Source: Mesorhizobium intechi
GTDB taxonomy: Bacteria > Pseudomonadota > Alphaproteobacteria > Rhizobiales > Rhizobiaceae
Length of the DNA: 32,485 nucleotides
Reading direction: 5' to 3'
Assembly: GCF_002879535.1 (NCBI RefSeq)
Contig: NZ_PNOT02000048.1
Span: forward strand, 1 to 32,485
Positions 16,904 to 26,851 of the stretch are shown piece after piece. The translations under genes and the position numbers were made by a program. Position 1 is the stretch's first letter, and every line of letters starts with the position of its first letter. Under the pieces are notes generated by a model, which saw only the letters and a program-made list of their open reading frames with translations, was not told the origin of the DNA and ran no database searches.

Positions 16904-19384
16904 ATGATCGTAATGCGGACGGTCTCGAAACTCGTCGCTTTTTTCATTGCCCTCTCCATTTTCGCGTACGGGTCGACGGCAGCGGCGCTGGCGCAAAACC
17001 AGAGGCGCCTTGCCTTCGTCATCGGCAACGCCGCCTATCCGGCGGGCGCGCTGGCGACACCGGCCAACGATGCCGGCCTGATTGCCCAGACATTGCAAGC
17101 GGCGGGGTTCGATGTGGTCGGCGCGCGCGATGTCGACCAGGAATCGCTGCGTGGCGCCTATCGCGATTTCCTCGCCAAGGTGACGGCAGCCGGTCCCGAC
17201 GCAGTGGTGTTTGTCTATCTGGCCGGCCAGGGCCTGCAGTTCGAGGGCGAGAACTATTTCGCGCCCGTTGATGCCCAGATCGCCAACGCCGCTGACGTGC
17301 CGATGGCCGCGGTGCAGATCTCCGACCTCACCAAGCCGCTTGCAGCGCTGCCCACCAAGGTCAACATCGTCGTGCTCGACGTGGCGCGGCCAAACTCCTT
17401 CGCCAAGTCGAACCAGCCGCTGGCCGGCGGCCTTGCACTGGTCGACCCCGACCCGAACATGCTGATTGCCTTCAACGCAGCCCCGGGCACGGTCGCGCCG
17501 GAAGGAAAAGGGCCTTACGGCGCCTATGCGCAGGCGCTTGCCGAGATGATCAGGGATGGCGGCCTGCAACTCGGTGACGTCTTCGACCGCACGCGCCTGC
17601 GTGTCAACGAGGTGACGCAGGGGGCGGAATTGCCCTGGAACGCCTCCAAGATCACGGAGCCTTTCGTCTTCTTCGACCGCGGGCCGGATGCCCCGCAGCA
17701 GCAGGTGTCGTCGGCCGAGGTCGGCGCCATGCGGACCAAGGAAATCCGCGACTTCGATGCGCGTGATGCCTATATCGCGGCTCTCGATCGCGACACGATG
17801 CGTGGCTACGAGGATTTTCTGGTCGCCTACCCCCACGATCCGATGGCCAGGCGCGTGCGCGCGATCCTCGCGGCGCGGCGCGAGGCGATCACCTGGCGCC
17901 AGACCTGGCTGAGGGACACGCCCGAAGCCTACTGGTCCTATCTCGATCGCTATCCGCACGGTCCGCACGCCTGGGACGCAAGGCGCAGGCTCGAGCATTT
18001 CGATGCCGCGCTTGAACCGCCGCAGGGTTTTGCCGTTTACGCCTACGACGTGCCGCCGCCACCGCCCGACGAGATCGTCTATGTCGACCGGCCTGTGCTC
18101 TATTTCGACGACCCGGAATTCGATTTCGCACCACCACCACCCGTGGCGGTCATCTTCCTGCCGCCGCGACCGCGCGACTTCATTGAACTGGCACCACCGC
18201 CGCCGCCGGTCGGTATCTTCCTTCTGCCGACGCCTGTTTTCGTGCCGGTGCCTGCCTGGGTGAACCCGCCGCGTGATATCTCCCCGCCGCCGAACGACGT
18301 CATCTTCAACAACATCCACAACACCACTATCAACAACACGACGATCAACGAGAACAACAACCAGGGTGGTGGCCTCACCACCGGCCAGAAACTGACTGCT
18401 GGCGCCGTGGGCCTGGGTGCGGCGGCGCTGGCAACGAAGGTGGCGTTGCCGGCCTTCCTGCAGAAAAAGGAAACCGTGCTCTCCAAGCAGAACCCGGGCG
18501 GCCTCCCGCAGAAGCCGGGGCAGGGCGGCCAGCAGCCGGGCGGTGTCACGCCGCTGTCGAAGACATTGCCTGCCAACAAGCTGGCGGGTCATGCCTTGCC
18601 CGGCGCCGACGGCAACACGCTGCCGCTTGTCAATGGCAAACCGGTGCTGAATGGGCGGAACCTGCCCAACAACGCGAATCTGCCTAAGCAGAACCCGGGC
18701 GGCCTGCCGCTGAAGCCGGGGCAGGGTGGCCAGACGCTGCCCCTCGTCAATGGCAAGCCGGTGCTGAATGGACGCAACCTGCCCAACAACCCGAACCTGC
18801 CCAAGAACAAGTCCGGCAAGCTCCTTAACAATCAGGCCACGGCCGGTGGAAACGCCGTGACCGGCAACCCGGTAGTGAATGGGCAAAAAGGGGCCAACGG
18901 CCAGGGCGCTGGGCAGGGCCAGAACGGTCCTGGCAAGACCGGCAAGGATGCCAAGTTGCGCAAGCTTCCGGGCGCCAACGGCGCGCCTGCGGTCAACGCG
19001 GTGAACAACGGTTCGGCGCTCACTGGCCGGAGTTCAGGCCAGACTCCGCCCAACGGCAAGTTCAACAAGCTTCACAATCAGGGCGGTGGCCAGCCGAACG
19101 GCCAGGCCAATGGGCAAGGCAATGGGGCCCAGGGCAATGGCAACGGGCCGAAATTCCACAAGTTGCCTGCCAGCGGCAACGGTGGTGGCAGTGTCCAGCA
19201 GAAATTCAAGGTCAACAACGGCAACCCTCAGCTGAAGGTGCAGGGTCAGCAAAGGCCGCAGAGGCCGGAGTTCCACGCCCGGCCGCAGCCGCAGGTGCAG
19301 CGGCAGGCACAGCCGAAGCCGCAGCCGCCGGCCGTCAGGAAGCCGTCTTGCGGGCACCCCAATGAGCCCGCTTGCAAGAAATAG
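16904..19384 (+). CDS. Secreted caspase-fold protein lacking both catalytic residues, with repetitive Pro/Asn/Gly-rich tail
   Basis: The 826-residue protein has a signal peptide (residues 1-30, ending AAALA) and a peptidase C14 (caspase-like) domain at about 34-258: RRLAFVIGNAAYPAGAL, NDAGLIAQTLQAAGFDV, VVFVYLAGQGLQFEGENYF and NIVVLDVARPNSF. In active relatives the catalytic histidine sits in GHG and the cysteine in DACR. Here these read G108-Q109-G110 and D159-V160-A161-R162, so both are missing. Residues ~280-365 hold two related helical repeats (DFLVAYPHDPMA, SYLDRYPHGPHA). Pro-rich runs follow (384-462), then an Asn-rich stretch (468-486), a hydrophobic segment (497-519), and a long tail with a 39-residue repeat. 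An inactive, exported scaffold is inferred. Confidence 0.85.
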   Translation: MIVMRTVSKLVAFFIALSIFAYGSTAAALAQNQRRLAFVIGNAAYPAGALATPANDAGLIAQTLQAAGFDVVGARDVDQESLRGAYRDFLAKVTAAGPDAVVFVYLAGQGLQFEGENYFAPVDAQIANAADVPMAAVQISDLTKPLAALPTKVNIVVLDVARPNSFAKSNQPLAGGLALVDPDPNMLIAFNAAPGTVAPEGKGPYGAYAQALAEMIRDGGLQLGDVFDRTRLRVNEVTQGAELPWNASKITEPFVFFDRGPDAPQQQVSSAEVGAMRTKEIRDFDARDAYIAALDRDTMRGYEDFLVAYPHDPMARRVRAILAARREAITWRQTWLRDTPEAYWSYLDRYPHGPHAWDARRRLEHFDAALEPPQGFAVYAYDVPPPPPDEIVYVDRPVLYFDDPEFDFAPPPPVAVIFLPPRPRDFIELAPPPPPVGIFLLPTPVFVPVPAWVNPPRDISPPPNDVIFNNIHNTTINNTTINENNNQGGGLTTGQKLTAGAVGLGAAALATKVALPAFLQKKETVLSKQNPGGLPQKPGQGGQQPGGVTPLSKTLPANKLAGHALPGADGNTLPLVNGKPVLNGRNLPNNANLPKQNPGGLPLKPGQGGQTLPLVNGKPVLNGRNLPNNPNLPKNKSGKLLNNQATAGGNAVTGNPVVNGQKGANGQGAGQGQNGPGKTGKDAKLRKLPGANGAPAVNAVNNGSALTGRSSGQTPPNGKFNKLHNQGGGQPNGQANGQGNGAQGNGNGPKFHKLPASGNGGGSVQQKFKVNNGNPQLKVQGQQRPQRPEFHARPQPQVQRQAQPKPQPPAVRKPSCGHPNEPACKK
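18486..18832 (+). repeat. 39-codon tandem repeat inside the caspase-like gene
   Basis: The unit begins TLPLVNGKPVLNGRNLPNN and ends in a QNPGGLPLKPGQGGQ-type segment. It starts at 18617 and repeats with a 117-bp period at 18734, giving about 1.6 copies. A further copy of the second segment alone, QNPGGLPQKPGQGGQ, lies upstream from 18486. DNA identity between copies is high, with mostly third-position changes. This suggests duplication followed by selection on the protein. Confidence 0.85.
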
Positions 19385-19569
19385 CGCATGTCGGCCAGCG
19401 GTGGTCCGGCTTGGGGTCGCGACTTGCACGAGACAAAGGCTTGAAACGCGTCGCTGGTCGCGTTGTGTGAGGTCACCCGGCCGTGTCGGCCGGCGACAAA
19501 ACATGGCGGCGCAGCGGCGGCCACCGCAATCGTCCGTGGCGTGCTTGGGCTACCGCGGTGAACGGCTGC

Positions 19570-20334
19570 TCAGTCTACGAGCTTGGCAACGTTCGTGAGG
19601 GTCTGCGGCGTGCCGCCTCTCCGGTTGATCGACACCCAGATATTCGGATTCTGCTGCGACTGGCGTTTCACGAAGTAGTAGCCGGTGGCGTTCCAGGGCC
19701 TGATTTGGTCGACCAGATTGTCGAGGACCAGATCGCCCTTGTCGGTTTTCACCGTCAGGATGGTGTGGCCTTCATTGTCGAGGTCGTGCACCACCGTCAT
19801 CAGCAGCGCCTGCCGGGGAAATCCCGCCTCCATGAGAAGCTTGCGCTTGTAGAGCGCGTAGATCTTGCAGTCACCCTTGCCGTCCACCGGATAGTCCCAG
19901 TGGTCCATCATCGTGCCCCAGTGATCGAAATTGCTGACCGGCTTGATGGAACTATTCGCCTTCTGATTGATCCGCTTGAGGATGCGCAAGGTCTGCGCGT
20001 TCAGCTTGATATTCGTGGCCTGAAGAGCCGGCACCTTGCATTCTTTTGGCCGGCGATGGCAGAAATCGACCCATCCGTAGGGGACGCTGGTGGGGCCGCC
20101 GACCACGGCAAAGCGTGAGGCATCCGAGGATGATTGCGTCTTCCCGAACAAGGTCGACTGCTTGGGCAAGGTTGATTGCGCTGATGCCGAACTGACATTC
20201 AGCGACGTTGCGCCAAACAGCGAAATACCGGAAAGCAGGAAGGAGGAAGTCAGGACGCCGAGGGAACGCAGCACTGGCAACACCACCGCACGAGAGGACC
20301 GATCAAAGGTAATGGGGCGATCGTGCGTGATCAA
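19570..20334 (-). CDS. Bacterial transglutaminase-like cysteine proteinase (BTLCP)
   Basis: The protein (up to 254 residues) has an N-terminal hydrophobic signal segment (LRSLGVLTSSFLLSGISLFG) and a transglutaminase-like domain. The catalytic triad is C156 in GKGDCKIYALYKRKLL, H190 in NEGHTILTV and D205 in LVLDNLVDQI. The block DHWGTMMDHWDYP is typical of the BTLCP (DUF920) family, whose relatives process periplasmic adhesins such as LapA in other bacteria. No adhesin or LapD-like partner is visible here. The start is uncertain: the longest frame uses TTG at 20334 without a clear Shine-Dalgarno sequence, and GTG codons at residues 17-18 are alternatives. It is convergent with the caspase-like gene. 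Confidence 0.88.
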   Translation of the reverse strand: MITHDRPITFDRSSRAVVLPVLRSLGVLTSSFLLSGISLFGATSLNVSSASAQSTLPKQSTLFGKTQSSSDASRFAVVGGPTSVPYGWVDFCHRRPKECKVPALQATNIKLNAQTLRILKRINQKANSSIKPVSNFDHWGTMMDHWDYPVDGKGDCKIYALYKRKLLMEAGFPRQALLMTVVHDLDNEGHTILTVKTDKGDLVLDNLVDQIRPWNATGYYFVKRQSQQNPNIWVSINRRGGTPQTLTNVAKLVD

Positions 20335-20514
20335 CTAAACATTTAAGAAGGCGTTAACATGTTCGTGTCCGCGGCCGGCAATGCGGCGTGGCGCCGCTCC
20401 GCCACGCATCGCGCTATGCTTCTTGCACGTCACCGCGCCCCGCTGCCTGCGCGGCCCTGACCAATTCGCGGTGGTTGAGACGGTGGTGATAAGCTCTTCG
20501 GACCCGGCCATTGT

Positions 20515-20539
20515 CGCTTGCCTCGATGTGAGACAAGCG
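20515..20539 (-). terminator. Hairpin downstream of tldD, weak terminator candidate
   Basis: CGCTTG (20515-20520) pairs with CAAGCG (20534-20539), with a further CTC/GAG pairing inside around a five-base loop and one mismatch. It lies 47 bp beyond the tldD stop on the reverse strand. There is no T-run after it, so a termination role is only suggested. The rest of the 251-bp stretch between tldD and the BTLCP gene shows no gene or clear promoter. Confidence 0.35.
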
Positions 20540-20585
20540 TAGGATTGTCGGACGTGACGCTGATTTGAAGGCTATAAGGCCGCCA

Positions 20586-21998
20586 TCACACCCTGGTGCC
20601 GCCCACGGTCATTTGGTTCATCCTGAGATGCGGCTGGCCGACGCCGACCGGCACGCCCTGTCCGGCCTTGCCGCACATGCCGATGCCATTGTCGAGCTTC
20701 ATGTCGTTGCCGACCATCGAGACGCGGTGCATGGCGTCAGGCCCATTGCCGATCAGCATGGCGCCCTTGATCGGCTGCGTCACCTTGCCGTTCTCGATCA
20801 TGTAGGCCTCGGTGCAGCCGAACACGAACTTGCCCGACGTGATGTCGACCTGGCCGCCGCCGAAGGAGACGGCGTAGATACCGTTCTTGACCGAGGCGAT
20901 GATCTCGTCCGGGTCCATGTCGCCCGACGTCATGTAAGTGTTGGTCATGCGCGGCATCGGCTGGTGTGCATAGCCTTCGCGCCGGCCGTTGCCGGTGGCA
21001 TTCATGCCCATCAGCCGGGCGTTCTGGCGGTCCTGCATGTAGCCGACCAGTTTGCCGTCCTCGATCAGCACATTGCGGGCTGAAGGCGTGCCCTCGTCAT
21101 CGACGGTGAGCGAGCCGCGGCGCTCCGGTATGGTGCCGTCGTCGACGACGGTAACGCCCTTGGCGGCGACCTGCTGGCCCAGCAGTCCCGCGAAGGCCGA
21201 CGTCTTCTTGCGGTTGAAATCACCTTCCAGCCCGTGCCCGACGGCCTCGTGCAGCATGACGCCCGGCCAGCCGCTGGACAACACGATGTCGAAGGTTCCG
21301 GCCGGAGCAGGGATTGCCTCGAGATTGACCAGCGCCTGCCTCAGCGCTTCCCTGGCGGCATGCTTCCAGCTGTCCTCGATCAGGAAGTCGCCGAACGCCT
21401 TGCGGCCGCCCATGCCGTAGGAGCCGCTTTCCTGGCGGTCGCCATCGCCGACCACGACCGAGACGTTGATGCGGACCAGCGGCCTTATATCGCGCACCAT
21501 TTGGCCGTCGGCGCGCACGATCTCGACATGCTGCCAGGACGCCGCGAGCGAGGCCGTCACCTGGCGCACGCGTGGATCCTCGGCGCGCAGCCAGGCGTCG
21601 ATTTCCTGCAGCAGTTTCGCCTTGGCCTCGAAGGAGGGCGAGGGGATCGGGTTCTCGTCGCCGTAGAGATGGCTGTTGGTGCGGGCGGGGGCGGCGGCAA
21701 GCGTACCGGAATAGCCGCCCTTGACCGTCGAGACGGCCGCGGCCGCGCGCAGCAGCGAGGCCTCGGACAGGTCGCTCGAATGGGCGTAGCCACTGGCTTC
21801 ACCCGCTACGGCACGCAGGCCAAATCCCTGGTCGGTGTTGAAATTGGCGGTCTTCAGCCGGCCGTTGTCGAACATCAGCGCCTCGCTTTCGCTGTATTCG
21901 AGAAACAGTTCGCCGTCGTCGGCGCCGTTGATGGTGTCGGCGACAATCTGCTTGATGCGATCGTCGGAAATATCGAATTGGCCGATCAGGCTGTTCAT
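20586..21998 (-). CDS. tldD: Metalloprotease TldD
   Basis: The 470-residue protein matches TldD, which with TldE (PmbA) forms a heterodimeric metallopeptidase that degrades unfolded peptides and matures some modified peptides and antitoxins. It carries the zinc motif HEAVGH (H250, E251, H255) followed by GLEGDFNRKKTSAF, and the conserved C-terminal cysteine region C442 in IGMCGKAGQGVPVGVGQP. The frame is open to 22094, but ATG 21998 gives the normal family length and the N-terminal LIGQFDISDDRIKQI. No tldE lies next to it. A few dozen bases upstream hold only a weak Shine-Dalgarno-like sequence. Confidence 0.95.
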   Translation of the reverse strand: MNSLIGQFDISDDRIKQIVADTINGADDGELFLEYSESEALMFDNGRLKTANFNTDQGFGLRAVAGEASGYAHSSDLSEASLLRAAAAVSTVKGGYSGTLAAAPARTNSHLYGDENPIPSPSFEAKAKLLQEIDAWLRAEDPRVRQVTASLAASWQHVEIVRADGQMVRDIRPLVRINVSVVVGDGDRQESGSYGMGGRKAFGDFLIEDSWKHAAREALRQALVNLEAIPAPAGTFDIVLSSGWPGVMLHEAVGHGLEGDFNRKKTSAFAGLLGQQVAAKGVTVVDDGTIPERRGSLTVDDEGTPSARNVLIEDGKLVGYMQDRQNARLMGMNATGNGRREGYAHQPMPRMTNTYMTSGDMDPDEIIASVKNGIYAVSFGGGQVDITSGKFVFGCTEAYMIENGKVTQPIKGAMLIGNGPDAMHRVSMVGNDMKLDNGIGMCGKAGQGVPVGVGQPHLRMNQMTVGGTRV

Positions 21999-22158
21999 GG
22001 CGCGTCCGTCCGTGGGAAGATTGCTTTCCCCCGATGTAGGCGCGAAGCCGCGCCCGCACAATCGGCAATGAGGATCGGCGTCGACGAATGACAACGGCCG
22101 GCCGATGCGGCTTTCAGGAGAGCTGCGTCAGAACCTGGTTCCGCGCCAAGCTCCGGGA

Positions 22159-22719
22159 TCAGGGAAGGGCGGCAAAGCCGTCGGCAAAACCCTTGAGGTC
22201 GACGGGGATGCCGATGCCTTCCTCAGGCGTCTGGAAGACGATGAACGTCGCTGACGTGCCGGTCTTCAGCGTGTCGAGCAGCGGCTTTTCGAGGATGACC
22301 TCAGCATAGCAGCCGTCCTGGAAGCAGCGCACGAAATAGGCACGGCCGATGTCCTTGCCGTCGACATTGAGGCCGAGCCCGTTCGGCAAAAGCACACCGA
22401 GCGGCGCCAGCACGCGCAGGATCTCGGCCTTGTTGTCAGCGGTGCGCAGCACGACCACCGACAGCCCCATCTCCGGACGATCCTCGGCGACGACATTCTG
22501 CATCATCACGCATTGTTCGGAGGTGGCGCCCGCCGGCGTGTCGCAGATGATCGACCATGCGCCATGTGTCGAGCGCACGGTGCCACTCGGCTGGGCTGCA
22601 TTGGCCTGACCGGCGACGAACAGGCTTGCCGCGGACAAAGCGGCAAGAAACATGGCCTTGACCAAGGTGCTCGAAAGCCCCGGTCTCGTATGCCCCAGTC
22701 TCGAAAGCCAAGAGTTCAT
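22159..22719 (-). CDS. Invasion-associated locus B (IalB) family periplasmic protein
   Basis: The 186-residue protein has an N-terminal signal segment (LVKAMFLAALSAASLFVAG, cleavage near QANA-AQ) and one IalB domain. Typical marks are GAWSIICDTP, EQCVMMQNVV, the hydrophobic LRVLAPLGVLLPNGLGL, and the paired cysteines in RCFQDGCYAEV. The family is named after a Bartonella invasion factor but is widespread in free-living rhizobia, where its role is unknown. A GTG start at 22740 is possible. ATG 22719 is preferred because GGAG lies 7 nt before it. It lies upstream of, and in the same direction as, tldD. Confidence 0.9.
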   Translation of the reverse strand: MNSWLSRLGHTRPGLSSTLVKAMFLAALSAASLFVAGQANAAQPSGTVRSTHGAWSIICDTPAGATSEQCVMMQNVVAEDRPEMGLSVVVLRTADNKAEILRVLAPLGVLLPNGLGLNVDGKDIGRAYFVRCFQDGCYAEVILEKPLLDTLKTGTSATFIVFQTPEEGIGIPVDLKGFADGFAALP

Positions 22720-23095
22720 GACGGCTCCATTGCGAATCACGGCACTTTAAGCCGCGCCAATGCCAAGTAAAGGACGAGACCGCTGCCGAACTGTCCCGAA
22801 ACAGGCAATCCAGCGCTTTTCCTTGCCAAATTCGCCTGAATTACGACGCATCGCGCACCTTGCCGACATGATGCGAGCAGCCTGCCAAACATACGCGATG
22901 CGCCGCCATCGCCGCTGCCCCGGAAGAGCCGTCTCAGCTTGCGCGCAAAAATGCCGCACAGTTTCCTCCGCTCCTTTCTTGCAGAGGGAAAAAGAGTATG
23001 GTTTGAACCAGCTTGAGACTGTCGGGATTCCCGTCCCGGCATTGTTCGTTATTCTCGTTGGCGCTGCCGCGAGGAACTGGGAGACGAAGAGGGCG
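22720..23095. other. Intergenic region between divergent ialB-like gene and coxB
   Basis: These 376 bp must carry the promoters of both the IalB-family gene (reverse) and the cox cluster (forward). No coding sequence with a credible start or family match is present; the open frames seen are extensions or shadows of neighbouring genes. A short purine-rich stretch (GAGGGAAAAAGAG near 22984) and a small CGGGATTCCCG palindrome before coxB stand out. I could not fix a convincing -35/-10 pair on either strand. Confidence 0.5.
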
Positions 23096-23980
23096 ATGAG
23101 AAATTTCCTAGCAGACGCCAAGTTTCTAGCCAGTGCTGGGGCTGTCACCGCGCTTTTCGCCGGTACGTCCGCCCATGCCGACCAGCCCGTGGCGTGGGAG
23201 ACGACCTTCCAGGCGCCGGCGACCGACATGATGCGGCAGATCGAATGGTTCGGAAACTACACGATGTGGTTCATCGTCCCGATCACCATCCTGGTGCTGC
23301 TTCTCCTCGCCTACTGCATCGTCAGGTTCCGCGCGAGCGCAAACCCGGTTCCCTCCAAGACGAGCCACAACACGCTGATCGAGGTGATCTGGACCGTCGG
23401 CCCGGTCGTGGTCCTGCTCTGCCTCGCCATTCCTTCGTTCCAGCTTCTGACCGCGCAGTACACCCCGCCGGAAGAAGCCAAGCTGACCGTCAAGGCGACC
23501 GGCAACCAGTGGAACTGGGACTACGAATACCAGACCGACAACACGCTCTCCTTCAATTCGGCCATCCTCCAGGATGGCGATCGCGCCAAGGCCGGCAAGG
23601 AGGATCGCAAGGTCTATCCGCGCCTGCTCGCCGTTGACAATGAGCTGGTGGTGCCGGTCAACACGATGACGCGCGTGCTCGTCACCGCGACCGACGTGAT
23701 CCACTCCTTCGCCATGCCGTCCTTCGGCATCAAGATCGACGCCATTCCGGGGCGCACCAACGAGACCTGGTTCAAGGCGGAGAAGGAAGGCCTCTATTAC
23801 GGCCAGTGTTCGCAGCTTTGCGGCAAGGACCACGCCTTCATGCCGATCGCCATTCGTGTCGTCTCCGACGCGCAGTTCAAGACCTGGCTGGCTGCGGCCA
23901 AGACCGATCTGCCCGGCGCCAACAAGACGCTGATGGCCGAGGTCGATGGCCAGAACAAGGTAGCGGCCGCCGGCAATTGA
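23096..23980 (+). CDS. coxB: Cytochrome c oxidase subunit II (aa3 type)
   Basis: The 294-residue protein has a signal segment (cleavage near HADQ, residue 28) and two transmembrane helices (about 57-77 and 97-118). A periplasmic cupredoxin domain follows, with the aromatic electron-entry patch GNQWNWDYEY (136-145). The CuA ligands are H203, C238, C242, H246 and M249 (GQCSQLCGKDHAFMPI). The usual CuA-loop glutamate is a glutamine here (Q240), a variant whose backbone carbonyl can still serve. The frame is open far upstream, but ATG 23096 follows purine-rich AGAGGG and gives the normal length. It is the first gene of the cox cluster. Confidence 0.96.
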   Translation: MRNFLADAKFLASAGAVTALFAGTSAHADQPVAWETTFQAPATDMMRQIEWFGNYTMWFIVPITILVLLLLAYCIVRFRASANPVPSKTSHNTLIEVIWTVGPVVVLLCLAIPSFQLLTAQYTPPEEAKLTVKATGNQWNWDYEYQTDNTLSFNSAILQDGDRAKAGKEDRKVYPRLLAVDNELVVPVNTMTRVLVTATDVIHSFAMPSFGIKIDAIPGRTNETWFKAEKEGLYYGQCSQLCGKDHAFMPIAIRVVSDAQFKTWLAAAKTDLPGANKTLMAEVDGQNKVAAAGN

Positions 23981-24003
23981 TGCCGCGGGTCAGCAAGATT
24001 TAG

Positions 24004-25671
<1,668 letters not shown>

Positions 25672-25692
25672 GGCGGCTTCCGCCCGAATACG

Positions 25693-25717
25693 AAACCGCC
25701 GGCCCGCCGGCGGTTTT
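25693..25717 (+). terminator. Terminator-like hairpin between coxA and ctaB
   Basis: AAACCGCCGG (25693-25702) pairs perfectly with CCGGCGGTTT (25707-25716) around a four-base loop, and one more T follows. The stem is very stable, but the T-tract is short because three of its bases are in the stem. It may attenuate transcription so that coxBA is made in excess over the assembly genes downstream. Confidence 0.7.
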
Positions 25718-25745
25718 GGCCAACGGAATGATGGACTGAGTACGC

Positions 25746-26690
25746 ATGGCCCTAGTCGACGAAACCAGCATAGACGAAGCGGGCTTCCGCATGTCGGAAG
25801 CGACGGCGGGCGATTTCTTCGCCTTGCTGAAGCCGCGCGTCATGTCGCTGGTGGTGTTCACCGCCTTTGTCGGGCTGGTCGCCGCCCCGGTGACCATCAA
25901 CCCGCTGCTGGCGGTCATCGCCATCCTGTCCATTGCCATTGGCGCCGGCGCCTCGGGCGCGCTCAACATGTGGTACGATGCCGACATCGACGCGGTGATG
26001 ACCAGAACCGCAAGCCGTCCGGTGCCGTCCGGCCGCATCCAGCCGCACGAGGCGCTCAGCTTCGGCCTGGTCTTGTCGGTGCTGTCGGTGATGACGCTCG
26101 GCGTGCTGGTCAACTGGCTGTCGGCGACGCTGCTGGCCTTCACCATCTTCTTCTATGCCGTCGTCTACACGATGTGGTTGAAGCGCTGGACGCCGCAGAA
26201 CATCGTCATCGGCGGCGCGGCCGGCGCTATTCCGCCGGTTATCGGCTGGGCCGCGGTGACCGGATCGGTCAGCCTGGAAAGCATCGTCCTGTTCCTGATC
26301 ATCTTCCTGTGGACGCCGCCGCATTTCTGGGCGCTCGCACTATTCAAGTCCGGGGATTATGAGCGGGCCGGCATCCCGATGATGCCCAACGTCGCCGGCC
26401 ACGCTTCGACCCGCCGTCAGATCTTCGCCTATGCGCTGGTGCTGGCCCCGGTCGGCGTGGCGCCGTGGCTGCTCGGCTATACGACGCCTTTCTATGGCGT
26501 GGCCGCCATACTGCTTGGTCTTGGCTTCGTCTGGTACGCATGGAAAGTGCTCGGCATGGCCGATAACGACCGCATCATGAAGCCGGCCAAGGCGCTGTTT
26601 GCCTATTCGTTGCTTTATCTCTTCGCCATCTTCGCTGCCTACCTGGCCGACAGCGTTGTCGAGCGCGCGCTTGCCATGGGTGGGGCATGA
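25746..26690 (+). CDS. ctaB: Protoheme IX farnesyltransferase (heme O synthase)
   Basis: The 314-residue membrane enzyme is a UbiA-type prenyltransferase that adds a farnesyl group to heme b to make heme O, the precursor of heme a. The diphosphate-binding motif is N74[14 protein letters not shown], followed by ASRPVPSG (89-96). A second Asp-rich loop lies near [19 protein letters not shown]. Multiple hydrophobic helices fill the rest. The stop overlaps the start of the 54-residue CoxF-like gene (ATGA). Confidence 0.96.
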   Translation: MALVDETSIDEAGFRMSEATAGDFFALLKPRVMSLVVFTAFVGLVAAPVTINPLLAVIAILSIAIGAGASGALNMWYDADIDAVMTRTASRPVPSGRIQPHEALSFGLVLSVLSVMTLGVLVNWLSATLLAFTIFFYAVVYTMWLKRWTPQNIVIGGAAGAIPPVIGWAAVTGSVSLESIVLFLIIFLWTPPHFWALALFKSGDYERAGIPMMPNVAGHASTRRQIFAYALVLAPVGVAPWLLGYTTPFYGVAAILLGLGFVWYAWKVLGMADNDRIMKPAKALFAYSLLYLFAIFAAYLADSVVERALAMGGA

Positions 26691-26851
26691 TCATGGTCCA
26701 GGAAAAGCTTGAGACGGTCACCTTGACCGAGCGTCAGAGGAAGGCCCAGCGCAGCCGATCCATCGCCATAGGTGTGGCGCTGGCGGTTCTGGTCGTCATT
26801 TTCTACATCGCCACCATCGTCAAGTTCGGCCACAATCTGGGCACGATGTGA
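26687..26851 (+). CDS. CoxF-like single-pass membrane protein of the cox cluster
   Basis: The 54-residue protein starts [20 protein letters not shown], continues [20 protein letters not shown] and ends [13 protein letters not shown]. It thus has a basic, charged N-terminus and one transmembrane helix (about 26-44). This matches the small CoxF protein found between ctaB and ctaG in rhizobial cox clusters, presumed to help assembly. The ATG overlaps the ctaB stop (ATGA at 26687-26690), with GGTGGGG just upstream; a second ATG lies at 26693. Its own TGA overlaps the ctaG start by one base. Confidence 0.88.
   Translation: MIMVQEKLETVTLTERQRKAQRSRSIAIGVALAVLVVIFYIATIVKFGHNLGTM

Noticed and set aside
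16862..18886. 674-codon reverse-strand open frame opposite the caspase-like gene
   Set aside because: The forward frame has a signal peptide, a recognisable domain and repeats; the reverse frame has Arg/Val/His-rich low-complexity sequence only.
19477..19493. CCGGCC/GGCCGG hairpin between the caspase-like and BTLCP genes as a terminator
   Set aside because: Only six base pairs, no T-run, and such GC palindromes are common by chance in this DNA. The rest of 19385-19569 shows nothing clear.
22760..23095. Upstream extension of the coxB frame by 112 codons
   Set aside because: The extension lacks a signal peptide and resembles no subunit II; the typical signal segment begins at 23096.
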